From positions 3,534,001 through 3,598,000 of the forward strand of contig JAGPNK010000001.1 in NCBI GenBank assembly GCA_020746835.1: a DNA stretch of 64,000 nucleotides, read 5' to 3'. Below are positions 47,801 to 58,188 of this stretch, one piece after another. The notes beneath the pieces are model-generated. The model saw only the letters and a program-made list of their open reading frames with translations, was not told where the DNA came from and ran no database searches. How positions within the stretch are numbered: the stretch's first letter is position 1; every line of letters begins with the position of its first letter. A program made the position numbers and the translations under genes. Source of the stretch: Stachybotrys elegans. Its lineage: Eukaryota > Ascomycota > Sordariomycetes > Hypocreales > Stachybotryaceae.

Positions 47801-49044
47801 AGCCGAGAAGGAGAGGATCGAGGCCATGTGGGGGCAGTTCAGGCGGCTGGATAAGAACCGCATGCTGGACGACGAGGAGGCGTCTCGCTGGATCACGGAG
47901 CAGCGCCTGGAGGAGCTGGACAAGGTGGATGACTTCCGCCGCGAAAAGGAGGCCGAGAGGCAAGCCTTGGGCCGGGTGCTCGAGGCGAACACGGAGGCGG
48001 AACGATCCCTCGCCATTCTCTCGTCCTCTGCTACCAATGTCACCATGAGGTGGCAGCAAGGGCAGTATGTCGGAGGCGGCACGTTTGGCACCGTCTATGC
48101 AGCCATGAACCTCGACTCGGGCCACCTGATGGCTGTCAAGGAGATCCGATTGCAGGACCCGAAGCTGATCCCGACCATCGCCGAGCAGATCCGAGAAGAG
48201 ATGACGGTTATGGAGGTCCTGGACCATCCCAACGTCGTGTCGTACTATGGTATCGAGGTGCACCGAGACCGCGTCTACATCTTTATGGAGTTTTGCTCTG
48301 GGGGATCCTTGGCCAATCTCCTGGAGCATGGCCGAATAGAAGATGAGCAAGTCATTATGGTCTATGCGCTGCAGCTCCTTGAGGGACTCGCCTATCTCCA
48401 CGAGAGTGGCATCGCCCATCGAGACATCAAGCCTGAGAGTGAGTGCCATGATCATGAACTGCCTTTAATGTTGCCCCTAGCTAATTGCATGCTCAGACAT
48501 TCTCCTTGATCAAAACGGTATCATTAAATACGTCGACTTCGGAGCGGCCAAGGTCATCGCCAGACAAGGCCGCACGCTTGGCCCCAACCTCCAGAATACC
48601 AAGCCAAACAAGTCCATGACTGGCACGCCAATGTACATGTCACCCGAGGTAATCAAGGGCGAAAACCCCGGAAAGGCTGGTGCTGTCGATATATGGTCGC
48701 TCGGCTGCGTGGTCCTGGAGATGGCCACGGGCAGGCGGCCTTGGGCCAACTTGGACAACGAGTGGGCCATCATGTACAATATTGCCCAGGGCAACCCTCC
48801 CCAGCTTCCCCCACCGGACCAGCTCAGCCAGCAAGGCATCGACTTCCTGACCAAGTGCTTCGCCCGAGACCCGAGACGACGACCGACTGCGGTTGAGCTG
48901 CTGCAGCACGAGTGGATCATGGCCATCAGAAACCAGGTCGTGGAGCCGGTAACGCCCAGTGATTCTAGTGGATCCACGGCGCCGACTCCAACCCTGACGA
49001 GCACGTCCAGCAGAGGAAGCGCAGGCACGGACGGCTTCTACTAG
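44892..49044 (+). CDS. os-4: HOG-pathway MAP kinase kinase kinase (Ssk2/Ssk22/Wis4; Neurospora OS-4)
   Basis: Two exons, 44892-48438 and 48497-49044, give 1364 residues. The ATG at 44892 is followed by a second ATG codon. The first ~200 residues are disordered and acidic/Ser-rich. The next ~850 form the large helical regulatory region characteristic of Ssk2-type kinases (e.g. RERLEWYGMLEAVLTGDVVR, ELWLGIRSKVCGR), which in yeast binds the response regulator Ssk1. The kinase domain runs from about 1054 to 1320: glycine loop GGGTFGTVY, lysine in MAVKEIRL, catalytic loop HRDIKPEN (1176-1183) split by the single intron after its first Asn base, VDFGAAK, and MSPEVIKG. It should phosphorylate the MAPKK (Os-5/Pbs2) in osmotic and fungicide (phenylpyrrole) signalling. 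All catalytic residues are present. Confidence 0.97.
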
Positions 49045-49934
49045 GAGGAGTAGCCTGGCGGCGCGGCTCTGGTGATGCCCTTGCAAATCTGCTTGCACCC
49101 CCTTTTCATTGCCGTCTAGGGGGGCGTGTCTTTTATTTATTTCCCAGTATCTGTTCATCATACCCTGGCAAGGACCGAGACTGTATGAGCGATGAGTTTC
49201 GGAGTTTTATATATGACGCCATTCGTTTATTCCTACTTTACCCCTGCCACACTGTCGAGTGTTTTTTTTGCGAGAATATTGCTTGGATGTGGCTTCTATG
49301 CCGTGATGACGACGATGGAGCAGCATGTGAGACACGGGGCCAGAGCGTGGCACTACTTTCTCTGTACCGCCCTTGAACCAACCTACTACTTTAATTCATC
49401 TTGAGATATCCCACACGGCGGCTAGAGTTGGGATGGTGGAGACACCTGGATGGGGACTTGATATGTGGTATTGAATATGGTTACAAGTAGAGATGCAGCC
49501 GGGGGGATATTTGATAAGAGAAGGAGATGATGGGACAAACGAGACTGAGGAAATATACTAGCAGCAGTACTAACTAACCAAACAAACAAACGGACAGACA
49601 GTAGATGAATGAATAAATGGGTAGATGGTGACAACTATTTGTGTCGATTGTGTTGTGTTGTGTTGTTTGTCACTTTCCCCGTTTGTGCCTTGGGCCGAGC
49701 CTCCCCCGCAACTTCCTTCCAATGCCGGCTGGCTCCACCTTTTCCCGGCCCATCCATGTATCATTTATCGGCTCTATTCGGCCAAGATAAGGTAAGGACG
49801 GCTCAACGAAACCCCGCGCTTCCCACTGTCCCTCCTACCTCGACCAACATCCATACCCCACCAAAGCTGCACCTCAACCACAAACACATCTGCCCATCTA
49901 TCTATCTATCTATCTATTTATTCATTCCCTTGCC
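49045..49934. promoter_or_regulatory. Intergenic region, os-4 to cytidine deaminase
   Basis: These 890 bp contain the os-4 3' UTR and the cdd promoter/leader. A (TCTA)5 repeat lies about 20 bp before the cdd ATG. No gene is seen. Confidence 0.5.
49897..49916. repeat. (TCTA)5 repeat in the cytidine deaminase leader
   Basis: Five perfect TCTA units end 18 bp before the cdd start codon, almost certainly inside its 5' UTR. Confidence 0.92.
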
Positions 49935-50568
49935 ATGGCGGAACCATACGGCAAGCTCATCGCGCACCAGGACGCGGCGGCCGTCGAGGCCGCCTGCCAG
50001 GCCATGGGCCTCAGCAGCACGCAGTTCGCCGAGCTGGCGTCGCGCGTGGCCGCCGCAAAGGCCACGGCCTACTGCCCCTACAGCCAGTTCCGCGTGGGCA
50101 CGACGCTGCTGGCCGCCGACGGCGAGACGTACATCAGCGGCGCCAACGTCGAGAACGCCGCCTACCCCGTGGGCACCTGCGCCGAGCGCGTCGCCATGGG
50201 CCGCGCCGTCACCGACGGCTTCCGCGAGTTCAAGGCCGTGGCCGTGGCGACGGACATCTCGCCCCCCGCGAGCTCCTGCGGCATGTGCCGCCAGTTGTGG
50301 GTTCTTCTTTCTTTCTTTCTTTCTTTTGCTGCTGACTGTCTGGCGCTGCAGTATGCGCGAGTTCTGCGCCCTCAGCACGCCGATTCTCATGTTTGACAAG
50401 AATGGCGACTTCATGGTCCTCACCATGGGACAGGTATGCTGATATCCCCTCCCCCCGCATTGCAGGATGGTGGTGGTTCGCTGACGCTTAAACTAGCTCC
50501 TGCCACAGTCGTTTGGGCCTGAGAATCTCCCTCCTCCTCCACCCCTAACAGGCATTAAGGGAAAATAA
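49935..50568 (+). CDS. cdd1: Cytidine deaminase
   Basis: Exons are 49935-50296, 50352-50433 and 50497-50568, giving 171 residues. The enzyme deaminates cytidine and deoxycytidine to uridine and deoxyuridine in pyrimidine salvage, in the cytosol as a zinc tetramer. The active site is complete: NVENAAYPVGTCAERVAM holds zinc ligand Cys82 and proton-shuttling Glu84, and SSCGMCRQ holds Cys115 and Cys118. AYCPYSQFRVG near 45-55 is the substrate-binding region, and FGPENL in the last exon is the conserved C-terminal element. The third exon ends with a Pro-rich tail (PPPPPLTGIKGK). Length is slightly above the usual 130-150 because of an N-terminal ~35-residue extension. Intron 1 is made largely of a (TTCT)n repeat. 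Confidence 0.95.
50302..50326. repeat. (TTCT)n repeat inside cdd1 intron 1
   Basis: About six TTCT-type units fill nearly half of the 55-nt intron and may serve as its polypyrimidine tract. Confidence 0.88.
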
Positions 50569-50980
50569 GATAAAATAGAAAAAACCCCCAAGCCTTATTT
50601 CCTTATTTTCTTTCCTTCTTTCATGTGTGTTGTTTTAATTGGATGCGCATGGCGGGCGGAGGCGGAGACTCATAGATTGGGTAAGATGGGAGCAATCCAG
50701 GACTCAAAGATGAGAGAATTGGAAGAAGCCTTACATTGTTCATCACAGGTCAGGGAGTTGCATGGAGGACATACTGGACCAGATATAAAGGCAAAGAAAA
50801 AAAAGAGATTGGAATATTAGGTGTCGGTTTATGACAATGGAACAGATATCTCAGAAGGGCATATTCTATCTTACAAAAGTTGGAGCCCCATGGGTATGTT
50901 CACCACCTCTGCTTCGGCAACCGCCAATATTACAAAGCCTTCAAGGCTTCCCCCTCGCCGCTCTCCTGCGCCCACATCGC
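50569..50980. other. Convergent 3' intergenic region
   Basis: These 412 bp lie between the cytidine deaminase stop and the secreted-protein stop on the other strand. They are AT-rich with no gene seen. Confidence 0.5.
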
Positions 50981-52426
50981 TCAGGCCTCCAGCGAGGACG
51001 GCGAGCCACACTTCAGGTCATACCACTGGCCACGCTGGCGGAGATCAAGATCCCTCACGACCCACGGGACCGGCATCCCGTACAGCGCGCACCGCGGTGC
51101 ACCGAGCTCGTTGTGATAGAACCGGTAGGCCTGGCAGCCCTCTGTAGAATCCAAGACGCTCTGTGCACGAATTGTCAGTTAACCGTACGACTCATCTTGG
51201 GAAACCAAAAAAAAAAAAAGAAAAAAAAGAAAAAAGATCGTTTCTGGGCTGGTAGGTACTCACATCGCAGAACTGATAGCACCCCTCGCGCGTCACAGGC
51301 ACCCCGGGCCGATTCTCGATGAACTCGGCAATAAAGTAGGTACCCGCCGGCAGGCCCTTTACGCCGCAGTACGTGCGGTTACTGCGCGGGCTGCCGGTGC
51401 CGACTCTCGTCGGAGCCGTCCACGTCGTGTTGGCAGCCAGCGACGGCGCCAGAGCCACGGGCGTCATGGAGACGTCGATGACGCGTGTGGCAAACTTCTC
51501 GGGATATGTTGCGTTGGACAGCGGTGGGACCGTCGTCGTCGTCGTCGTCGCCGGGTCTGTCTCGTTGGTGGCGGCGAGCCGTATCGCCGCGCTGGGCTGT
51601 GGTGTCGACGTGGACGAGCTGTTCCTGGTGGTGGTTGTGGCCCTACTGGTGGTGTCGTGTGTGGACGTGTGATTCGACGCCGAGGCGTGTCCATGGCCTG
51701 TACCCCAGAGTGTAGAAGTTGTTCTTGCTGCTTCGCCTGTGACAGTAGTGCTGTTTACGTATCTGGCCGTTGTAGCCGCGTATATGCTGCTGCTATTCGT
51801 GCCCCTCGACGTCGCTGCCGCGCTGCTCGTGCTGTTTGCCCAAACATTTGTCGCCGTAACCGAAGGCGCCCTCGTCGCACTCGACGAGCCAGGCGCGCCG
51901 CTGCCAGGAGACGCCGTAATCGCCAACTTATTCGCAGGAAGCGCCGCCGCCGCCGTGGAAGCCCCCAGAGACGTCGCCTGGCTCTCCGGCACGGTGTAGT
52001 AGACGGTGACGTCCATGGTCGTGGTGGACACAAGCATGCTCGGGGCCTCGCAGTCGTCGTCGTCGTAGAGCAAGGAGCTCACGATATGGGGCCTCGCAAC
52101 GATGCTCGCATTGTACACCTCTGCCGTGACGTTGTGCTCGACGGTGACGTTGACCTGGGCGTGGGCGTGGGCGTGTATCGATGCTGATGTGTTGTACCGA
52201 GGGCCCAAGAACGGCGCTCGTGGCTCAATGCTATGAGACGCTTGGCCGGCTTGCTTCTGCTCGCCATTTCTTGAGTTCGGTAGCTATCTTGGTGAGCGTT
52301 GAATTCAAATATGTGTATGCAATATGCTTGGCATAGTACCTGTTCAAATTGATGGCTTCTTCTTGGCGCGGCTTCGATGGTCCTCGCCAAAACGCCAACG
52401 ACGGTAAGAAATTCCAATGGAAGCAT
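50981..52426 (-). CDS. Secreted Ser/Thr-rich protein with cysteine-rich, PAN/apple-like C-terminal module
   Basis: Minus-strand exons are 52426-52340, 52283-51264 and 51160-50981, giving 428 residues. The signal peptide is MLPLEFLTVVGVLARTIEA. A short His/Ala region leads into about 200 residues dominated by Thr, Ser and Ala with many NxS/T sequons (e.g. NVTVEHNVT, NSSSIY, NHTS), as in heavily glycosylated surface proteins. The last ~110 residues form a compact Cys module: YCGVKGLPAGTYFIAEFIEN, EGCYQFCD, joined by splicing to GCQAYRFYHNELGAPRCALYG, then a final Cys in DLKCGSP. The spacing resembles PAN/apple folds, which bind carbohydrate or protein, but I cannot assign it firmly. There is no GPI signal at the C-terminus, so it is probably released or wall-bound non-covalently. 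Intron 2 carries an unusual long T-rich tract. Confidence 0.75.
51210..51239. repeat. A-rich homopolymer tract inside an intron
   Basis: Runs of A13, A8 and A5 separated by single G lie in intron 2 of the secreted-protein gene. On the coding (minus) strand they read as a long polypyrimidine tract. Confidence 0.85.
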
Positions 52427-53159
52427 TGTCGAAATTATCTGCTCGTGTTGATGAGAATGCGGTGTAGTATCCCACAGTTGAGAAGACTCTTGATGGTGAA
52501 TTGCATCGTGGAAGATTCCCGGCGAGGCCAGCGTCATCTTATAGCCTGATGTTCGAATAAGCCAAGAGGGTGCTGTCTATCAGACGTATGCACAAGGATG
52601 TAGCTGCTAAGACATATTCAATAAACCCAAGAAGATTTGCCTTGATTCGTATCAAGGGAGAACCTATATCGTCAATTTATTGAGCCAGGGCGACCGCAAG
52701 GGAAGCCCGACGAAGGGAGACGACCCTATCAACATGTCACAGTGACGGAAAGAGGCGCTTTGAAGATTTCGTCTATTTGTGTGCCGAGCCGGCTGTTCCA
52801 TGCAAGCAGGCGGGCAAGTGTGAGCAATTTGTGTCTTAGAATACAATGCGTGACTATTGGACTGGATACCGTCAAATGCAGGCGTGCTGGGAGGGTATCG
52901 GAATTATGACACAATCAACGCCGTCGTGCGCCCTGGGAGAAGATCCCGCCCTGGAAAATAAAACAAAAACGACATAGTCTGCTGAAAGAAAGGCATGAAC
53001 GAGAAGTAGAGAAGACAATGGTGGAAACCCACAAATCCGAACATGACGCACGCAATGCTGTGAAGAAAGAATACAACGAATGTAACACGAGAAGAGACGG
53101 GCGACCGAAGCTTGCCAATCGGGTGGCCTGAGAGGAGTCGAAATCCGGCCGGATATCCC
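52427..53159. other. Intergenic region between two minus-strand genes
   Basis: These 733 bp hold the secreted-protein promoter and the Pro/Ser-rich gene's 3' UTR. They are AT-rich, with no gene supported. Confidence 0.5.
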
Positions 53160-54155
53160 TTAATCTTCCCAGATAGTCTCCAAATCGAGGTCGCCACGTC
53201 GCTCAGCGCCGCACACACTCCAACGCTTGCGCTTGTCCCGTGAGCCAAATGCGAGGGTGCGTCCTCTGGTCGGTAGCTCCAAGCTCGAGCGTCCCTTGGG
53301 CTCTGCGGAGTCGCCACCGTCCGCCGCGTCCGCTGCCGCCTTGAGTTGGGCAATTCTCTCAGCCTCGAGGGCAGCCTCCTCTGCGTCAGGCGAATCAGGG
53401 ATTGTCTCCAAGCTGGAGATACTGGGGCTGCGGGATCTGGTAGAAGTTGGTGTGGACGGTACAGAGGATAAGCTACTGCCATATCCAATAGAAAGCATAT
53501 CGTAGCTCCGAGGAGGGGGCGAGGGAGACACGGATGACGGGGTCGATGGCAAGGCGGACAATGAGATCAACGATCCTGTGGTGCTTGGTGGGTTGAAGCT
53601 GCGAAGAGGCGATGCTGGACGACGCAGACGCCCTCCTACGATGGACACAGGGCCCAGATTGGGTGAGCTACTCCTCTCCGGTGCCTTTCGCTCCGGTTCA
53701 AGGACTGATGACCGAACGGGAGACGGAGGAGGGAACGACTCATCAACGGGCTTTCGGGGCACTCGAATCCGGCTGGGGGAACCAGAGGGACTGGCAGGAC
53801 GAGCGTCAAGGTGTGGGAGGTAGAGAATCTGGCCTGATCCATTGACGCCAGGCATAGACTGTGTACGGGACATTGGTGGAGGAAGACTGGCCATGGATCG
53901 GGAGCGAGAGTGAGTGCCGGCGAGGGGAGAGGCGGTTCGAGGACGATACGGAATGGCAGAAGCAATGGGCCAGGAGGGCGAGATTGGAGATGATGTATTG
54001 GCACCTATTGGATCGGTGCTCCTACGCATGGTAGGTGGCTTGCGTAGAGGCTCGAAGTCCATGGCGGTGGGCGAGGACGGGTTGTTGCGGCGTGAATATG
54101 GAACAGGCGAGGGCCTGAACTCCTCCATGCGCTCCGATTCAGGAACGGGCTCCAT
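53160..54155 (-). CDS. Pro/Ser-rich, probably disordered protein of unknown function
   Basis: This is a single minus-strand exon of 331 residues from the ATG at 54155 (MEPVPESERMEEF). The frame is open further upstream (to about 54290) but without another ATG; an upstream exon cannot be excluded. The protein is dominated by Pro, Ser and Arg, with many SP/TP sites (e.g. RPASPSGSPSRI, SVPSTPTSTRSRSPS), suggesting a multiply phosphorylated regulatory or scaffold protein. A more ordered, probably helical stretch (DAEEAALEAERIAQLKAAAD) precedes a basic RTLAFGSRDKRKRW and an acidic end (DLDLETIWED). That C-terminal block looks like the conserved core. No enzymatic motif, membrane segment or signal peptide is seen. 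Similar proteins are often called basic proline-rich proteins in filamentous fungi, but I can give no function. Confidence 0.7.
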   Translation of the reverse strand: MEPVPESERMEEFRPSPVPYSRRNNPSSPTAMDFEPLRKPPTMRRSTDPIGANTSSPISPSWPIASAIPYRPRTASPLAGTHSRSRSMASLPPPMSRTQSMPGVNGSGQILYLPHLDARPASPSGSPSRIRVPRKPVDESFPPPSPVRSSVLEPERKAPERSSSPNLGPVSIVGGRLRRPASPLRSFNPPSTTGSLISLSALPSTPSSVSPSPPPRSYDMLSIGYGSSLSSVPSTPTSTRSRSPSISSLETIPDSPDAEEAALEAERIAQLKAAADAADGGDSAEPKGRSSLELPTRGRTLAFGSRDKRKRWSVCGAERRGDLDLETIWED

Positions 54156-55432
54156 TGTCAAGAGTTGTGGCGGTTGGAGACATGTGTGGTCGGATGCCGC
54201 AGAAAGACGAGGCTGTCGAGGGAGCCGTCGAAGCGGGTGGCGGTCGGGGGAGAGGCTACTGGCTGGGAGCAGTGATGGGGTGCACGGCAATCAAACCAGG
54301 CCCGGGACAGATTGGCAGGCCCGTTGAGAGGATCGGTCGTCGCTGAAGCACCGGGGTAACGAGACGGCGGGCGTTGTCGAGGGAGATGAAGAGGGAGAGA
54401 AACAGGCCACGGGATGAAGTCGGTTTGTATGTGAGGGGCCTCGGAGGCGAAGAGGGGATGATGCAGCAAGAGCCGAGGGGATCCGCAGGGGGGGTTGGCC
54501 AGTCCGGGGCGAAGGAAATGTCACGATCGGCCTTGATGCGAGTAGAGGAGCTCAGCCGTGGCACGAGCTCTGGAGCCTCGAAATTCGTCGTGGGAGCAAG
54601 CGATGCGGAGGAGGATGCGTGCAACGGGCGGTTGGTTTGCTGGGAACAAGGACGAAAAGTAGAGGAAGAGGAAGAGGAAGAAGAGGAGCAGCCGAAGAAA
54701 ATAAAAGAAGGCGGCGTTGAAGTTCAGAATGAGTGAGGCCAGGCAGGCAATGGGGAAAGGGACCCTGGATGAAGTGAACCAGCAGGGTACCGCATGTTGG
54801 TAGGTACAAAGAGGTACTAGCTGCAGGGCGAGCGATGTGATGGTACTAGGTTCTAGGTAGGTATAGTCGGGCTACAGACAGGCTACAGAGAGGCTACAGG
54901 CTGTGATAGGTCAAGTACCTCTGCAGGTACCTCGACAGGACCTCGACTTTTGGGCCTGGAGGCGGGCATCCGAACAGCCAGGCGGCCAGTCACCAGTCAG
55001 TCAGTCAGTGTGGGCAGGAGGGTGGGTGGCTTGGGTGGGTGTGAAGTGGAGGGGCTCCCCCTACAAAGCTAGCGCACCTGCCCGACTAGAAGGACTGGAA
55101 GGCACGGGATGGATGGAACGGAGTAGTGGCGCCGTCCCCGGTGGCTTGCGTGGAGTGGAGAGTGGAAGGAGCCCCTTGGTCATTTTGGGCCTTGTCGCGC
55201 CTCCAACAGCGTCGATCATGGATATTTGATTCGACCAGATGGACACAACCCGAGATTCGCTACGGATACCATACAGACGACAGATAAACACGCCCGGCAG
55301 CTGGTTCCTATTCCCAAGGGCTGCTTGCCGCAATTGACGGCATGCACGAATACGTATGTACCGTACGAAGCACAGAATGGGAACGGTGGGGAGCATGTTG
55401 CCTCATGTTTCGTTTTCCCCGGTCTTTTGTCT

Positions 55433-55463
55433 CTCTCTGTCTCTGTCTCTGTCTCTGTCTCTC
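55433..55463. repeat. (TCTCTG)n microsatellite
   Basis: About five tandem TCTCTG-type hexamers lie within a longer CT-rich stretch (55427-55493). Confidence 0.88.
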
Positions 55464-55616
55464 GCGTCTCTCATCTCCATCTCGTCTCGTTCTAGGCGCC
55501 CGCCCCGTTGGCCCATGCCAGGAACAGCTGCCAGGCCTGGACGGGGAATTGCTGCGACGACCTGAACATGCGGCAAGCGACAGGCTCAGATGTAGCCCAG
55601 TCGCTGTGAGACGAGT

Positions 55617-55637
55617 CACATTCCACATTCCACATTC
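55617..55637. repeat. (CACATTC)3 heptanucleotide repeat
   Basis: Three perfect CACATTC copies lie in non-coding DNA. Confidence 0.9.
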
Positions 55638-56338
55638 CACCTTGGGAGCGAGCGCTTCGCCACAATAACCATGCAACTTAATGCCTCTCCCCACGATTGT
55701 TGCCCAGGAGGAGCCATGCCGGCCTGCCATGCCTGGTATGGCATCCGAACATCCAAGCAACCAATCCTTTGGGATGGAGTGGCCATCCACGCATAAACAA
55801 CAATCCACTAGGCCACCCTGCCCTAGCAAGCTGGGCACCCGAGCACCCGCTGACTGTACTGTGCTGTGGAATGGCATTGTTTGAGGGTGGGAGCTCTTCA
55901 TGCTATTGTCCGCCCGCTCTCTGATATTTGCTGTTGCTGATCGGCATAAGCCATCTGGATAGCACCAAAACACAATGGCCCATGCAACCCTGGAAGAATA
56001 CTAAAGAATACTTTGGATGCACAAATGCCTATTTTGACTTTGTCTCGCAGCTTTCTAGCGGGCCAGACCATGGAGCCCGGAAACTCACAATCAAAACATC
56101 GTGTGGCTTCTGGGCCCTCGACGGCTACCTAAGGCCCTTGGTTAAACAAAACATTCCGCTACTCTATATTCTCGGCCCCTTACATACAGACGGACGAGAG
56201 CGGCGGCGCACACTAGAAACCAGAAAGCTGGGGTCTAAAAGCCTGCCCTGCAGGTACCACACCAGCAGCTTCTTCCGCTGGCTATGAAAAAGCCATGGAC
56301 GGCGTGTGACTGGCCTTGCAGCCTATGGCTTGGACCCT

Positions 56339-56360
56339 CCCACCCACCCACCCACCCACA
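56339..56360. repeat. (CCCA)n repeat
   Basis: Five tandem CCCA units lie in non-coding DNA. Confidence 0.9.
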
Positions 56361-58188
56361 CGGAGTAGCTGGCCGGCTGCCCAGCGTCATATCACACCTG
56401 GGAGGAAAACGTGGCCGGTGGGTTGGACCGATGGCCAAGTAGCGGCAGCGCCGCTCGACTCTGGCCTTGACTCTGACCGTCTGGCATTCAGTCCTGAGCT
56501 GTGACGCATGTCATGGACCTGTCTGTGCTTCAGCCATTATTGGATGGCTGGGCTGAAGCTCTGGGCCGCCTGACTCGAGACAAGCGCGCGACATGAATCA
56601 CAATCCTGTTCGGCTTGGCCGCCTCCTCACCAAACGCCGTATGGCTAGACTGACAGAAAAACTGGAGGACGCAGGGATTCTGGCCTCGCCGCATCAGGAA
56701 TTTCCCTCTTGGTCTGTCCGTTTGAATCAGCGAATCAGCGAAATCAGGTAAGGCTAGCCGAAGTATTCTTCAGGCCGTCTCGGTCCCACTCATGTTTTGA
56801 AACTGTAGCAAAGGCAACGAAGCGGCATTACTCGACGGAATCCACAACACCATTGCTCAGTCCACATCTCATGTCTGTCAATTTCCATCACTTGCGTCGA
56901 CGACACTTCTCATGTAGGGGACTGGTATTCTCTAAACGGGCGTGGTATGGCCCTGGATCAGCCGAAACCGCTTCGTCCAAAAATACAAAGTCTTGGCCTG
57001 AACCCATTGACCATACGGCCTCGACCATGAGCAAGATCTTGCAGCGCAGTTGATGGACGAGGTAAGATCAGGATCATTGTCGTTCTCTTGCGCCATCTAC
57101 TCTAGTTCATCCTCAGGAGACTCGAATCGTGCTGTCGGCTATACTCGAATTCTTGTCGCCACCCATTGGCCACCTGACTGCACCTCTGGAAAGATCCATC
57201 TTTCATCGAGACAACGTACAGTATGCCACACGTTTTGATGGCCAATCCGAGAATGACACACGCTTCTGCTGCTTATTTTTATTTATCCCTAGACACGAAC
57301 GTGTCATTGCAGCGGACTAGCATTCGCAACGCACCATGGAGCGCGACTTGCCTCTTCACAGTCATCCCATGACATACGGTGCATCTTGCCATATGACCGA
57401 TGACCCATTGGAGGATCGCGGAGTATAATATAACTCGCAGGTTGCTTCAATGCCTCGGCGCTGCGGACTGTGACTGCCAATAGGCACTACAGCTGGGTTA
57501 TACTTATAGGGCGCTCACTGGCAGTGCGACGAGATGGCCACGTAGATCGACCTTTCATCGGAATGAATATATTCCTATCCAGTACATGATCAGGTAGGCA
57601 ATACCGCATTGTTTCCAGCCGAGGTGATTTGATGACATGGCTCCTAAACACTCCCCCGTGAGAATGGCATCGTTTATGAAAGCCTACCTACTTATATCGA
57701 CCACCCGTACTCCACAGCCGTAGTGCCCACCCGACGATGATACCTGGGAATACTTTCCAGCAGGTGATGCAGTAGGGTCCAGCCAGTCCCTGCATGTTGG
57801 TCCTGCTGCCCAATCGATATCTGGTCGGTGGCTCTGGAGAGAGAACAAATCGTCAAGTCGCCCAGACACCACCCCGCAAAACATGCCGCCTCATGACCGC
57901 TGCCACACATGTAACTTCTCCCGGGTCACGTTGACATGATCCGGGAGCCGGGGCACATCACCCGACCACAACAAGCTAGTGGATGCGCCCCTCCCTCTCA
58001 GGCTGCATGTGCGGCGGCGAATGGGAGAGGGCCATGCACGCTGAAAGCAACATGGGAGACCTTCGTCACAGGAAGAAAAAACTGGCAACGCGGGTCATAG
58101 CAGACGGGTGCATGGTTTTTTTTAATAGCTGGTTGTCGTCAGTTTCGTAATACCGTAAGCACCTGGGACCGAGTCTGAATGCTCGACC

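Larger units (their letters stand above)
54156..58188. other. 4-kb gene-poor region
   Basis: No gene is supported between the Pro/Ser-rich gene and swd3. The left part (54156-54750) is likely promoter/leader, including an AGG/AAG purine tract at 54661-54688. Simple repeats occur at 55433, 55617 and 56339. Short open frames with ATG (e.g. 55928-56287 plus) lack splice or family support. Confidence 0.5.

Noticed and set aside
52233..52274. Plus-strand ATG followed by a signal-peptide-like MRRLAGLLLLAIS
   Set aside because: It stops after 13 codons and lies inside an exon of the minus-strand secreted-protein gene, so it is coincidental.
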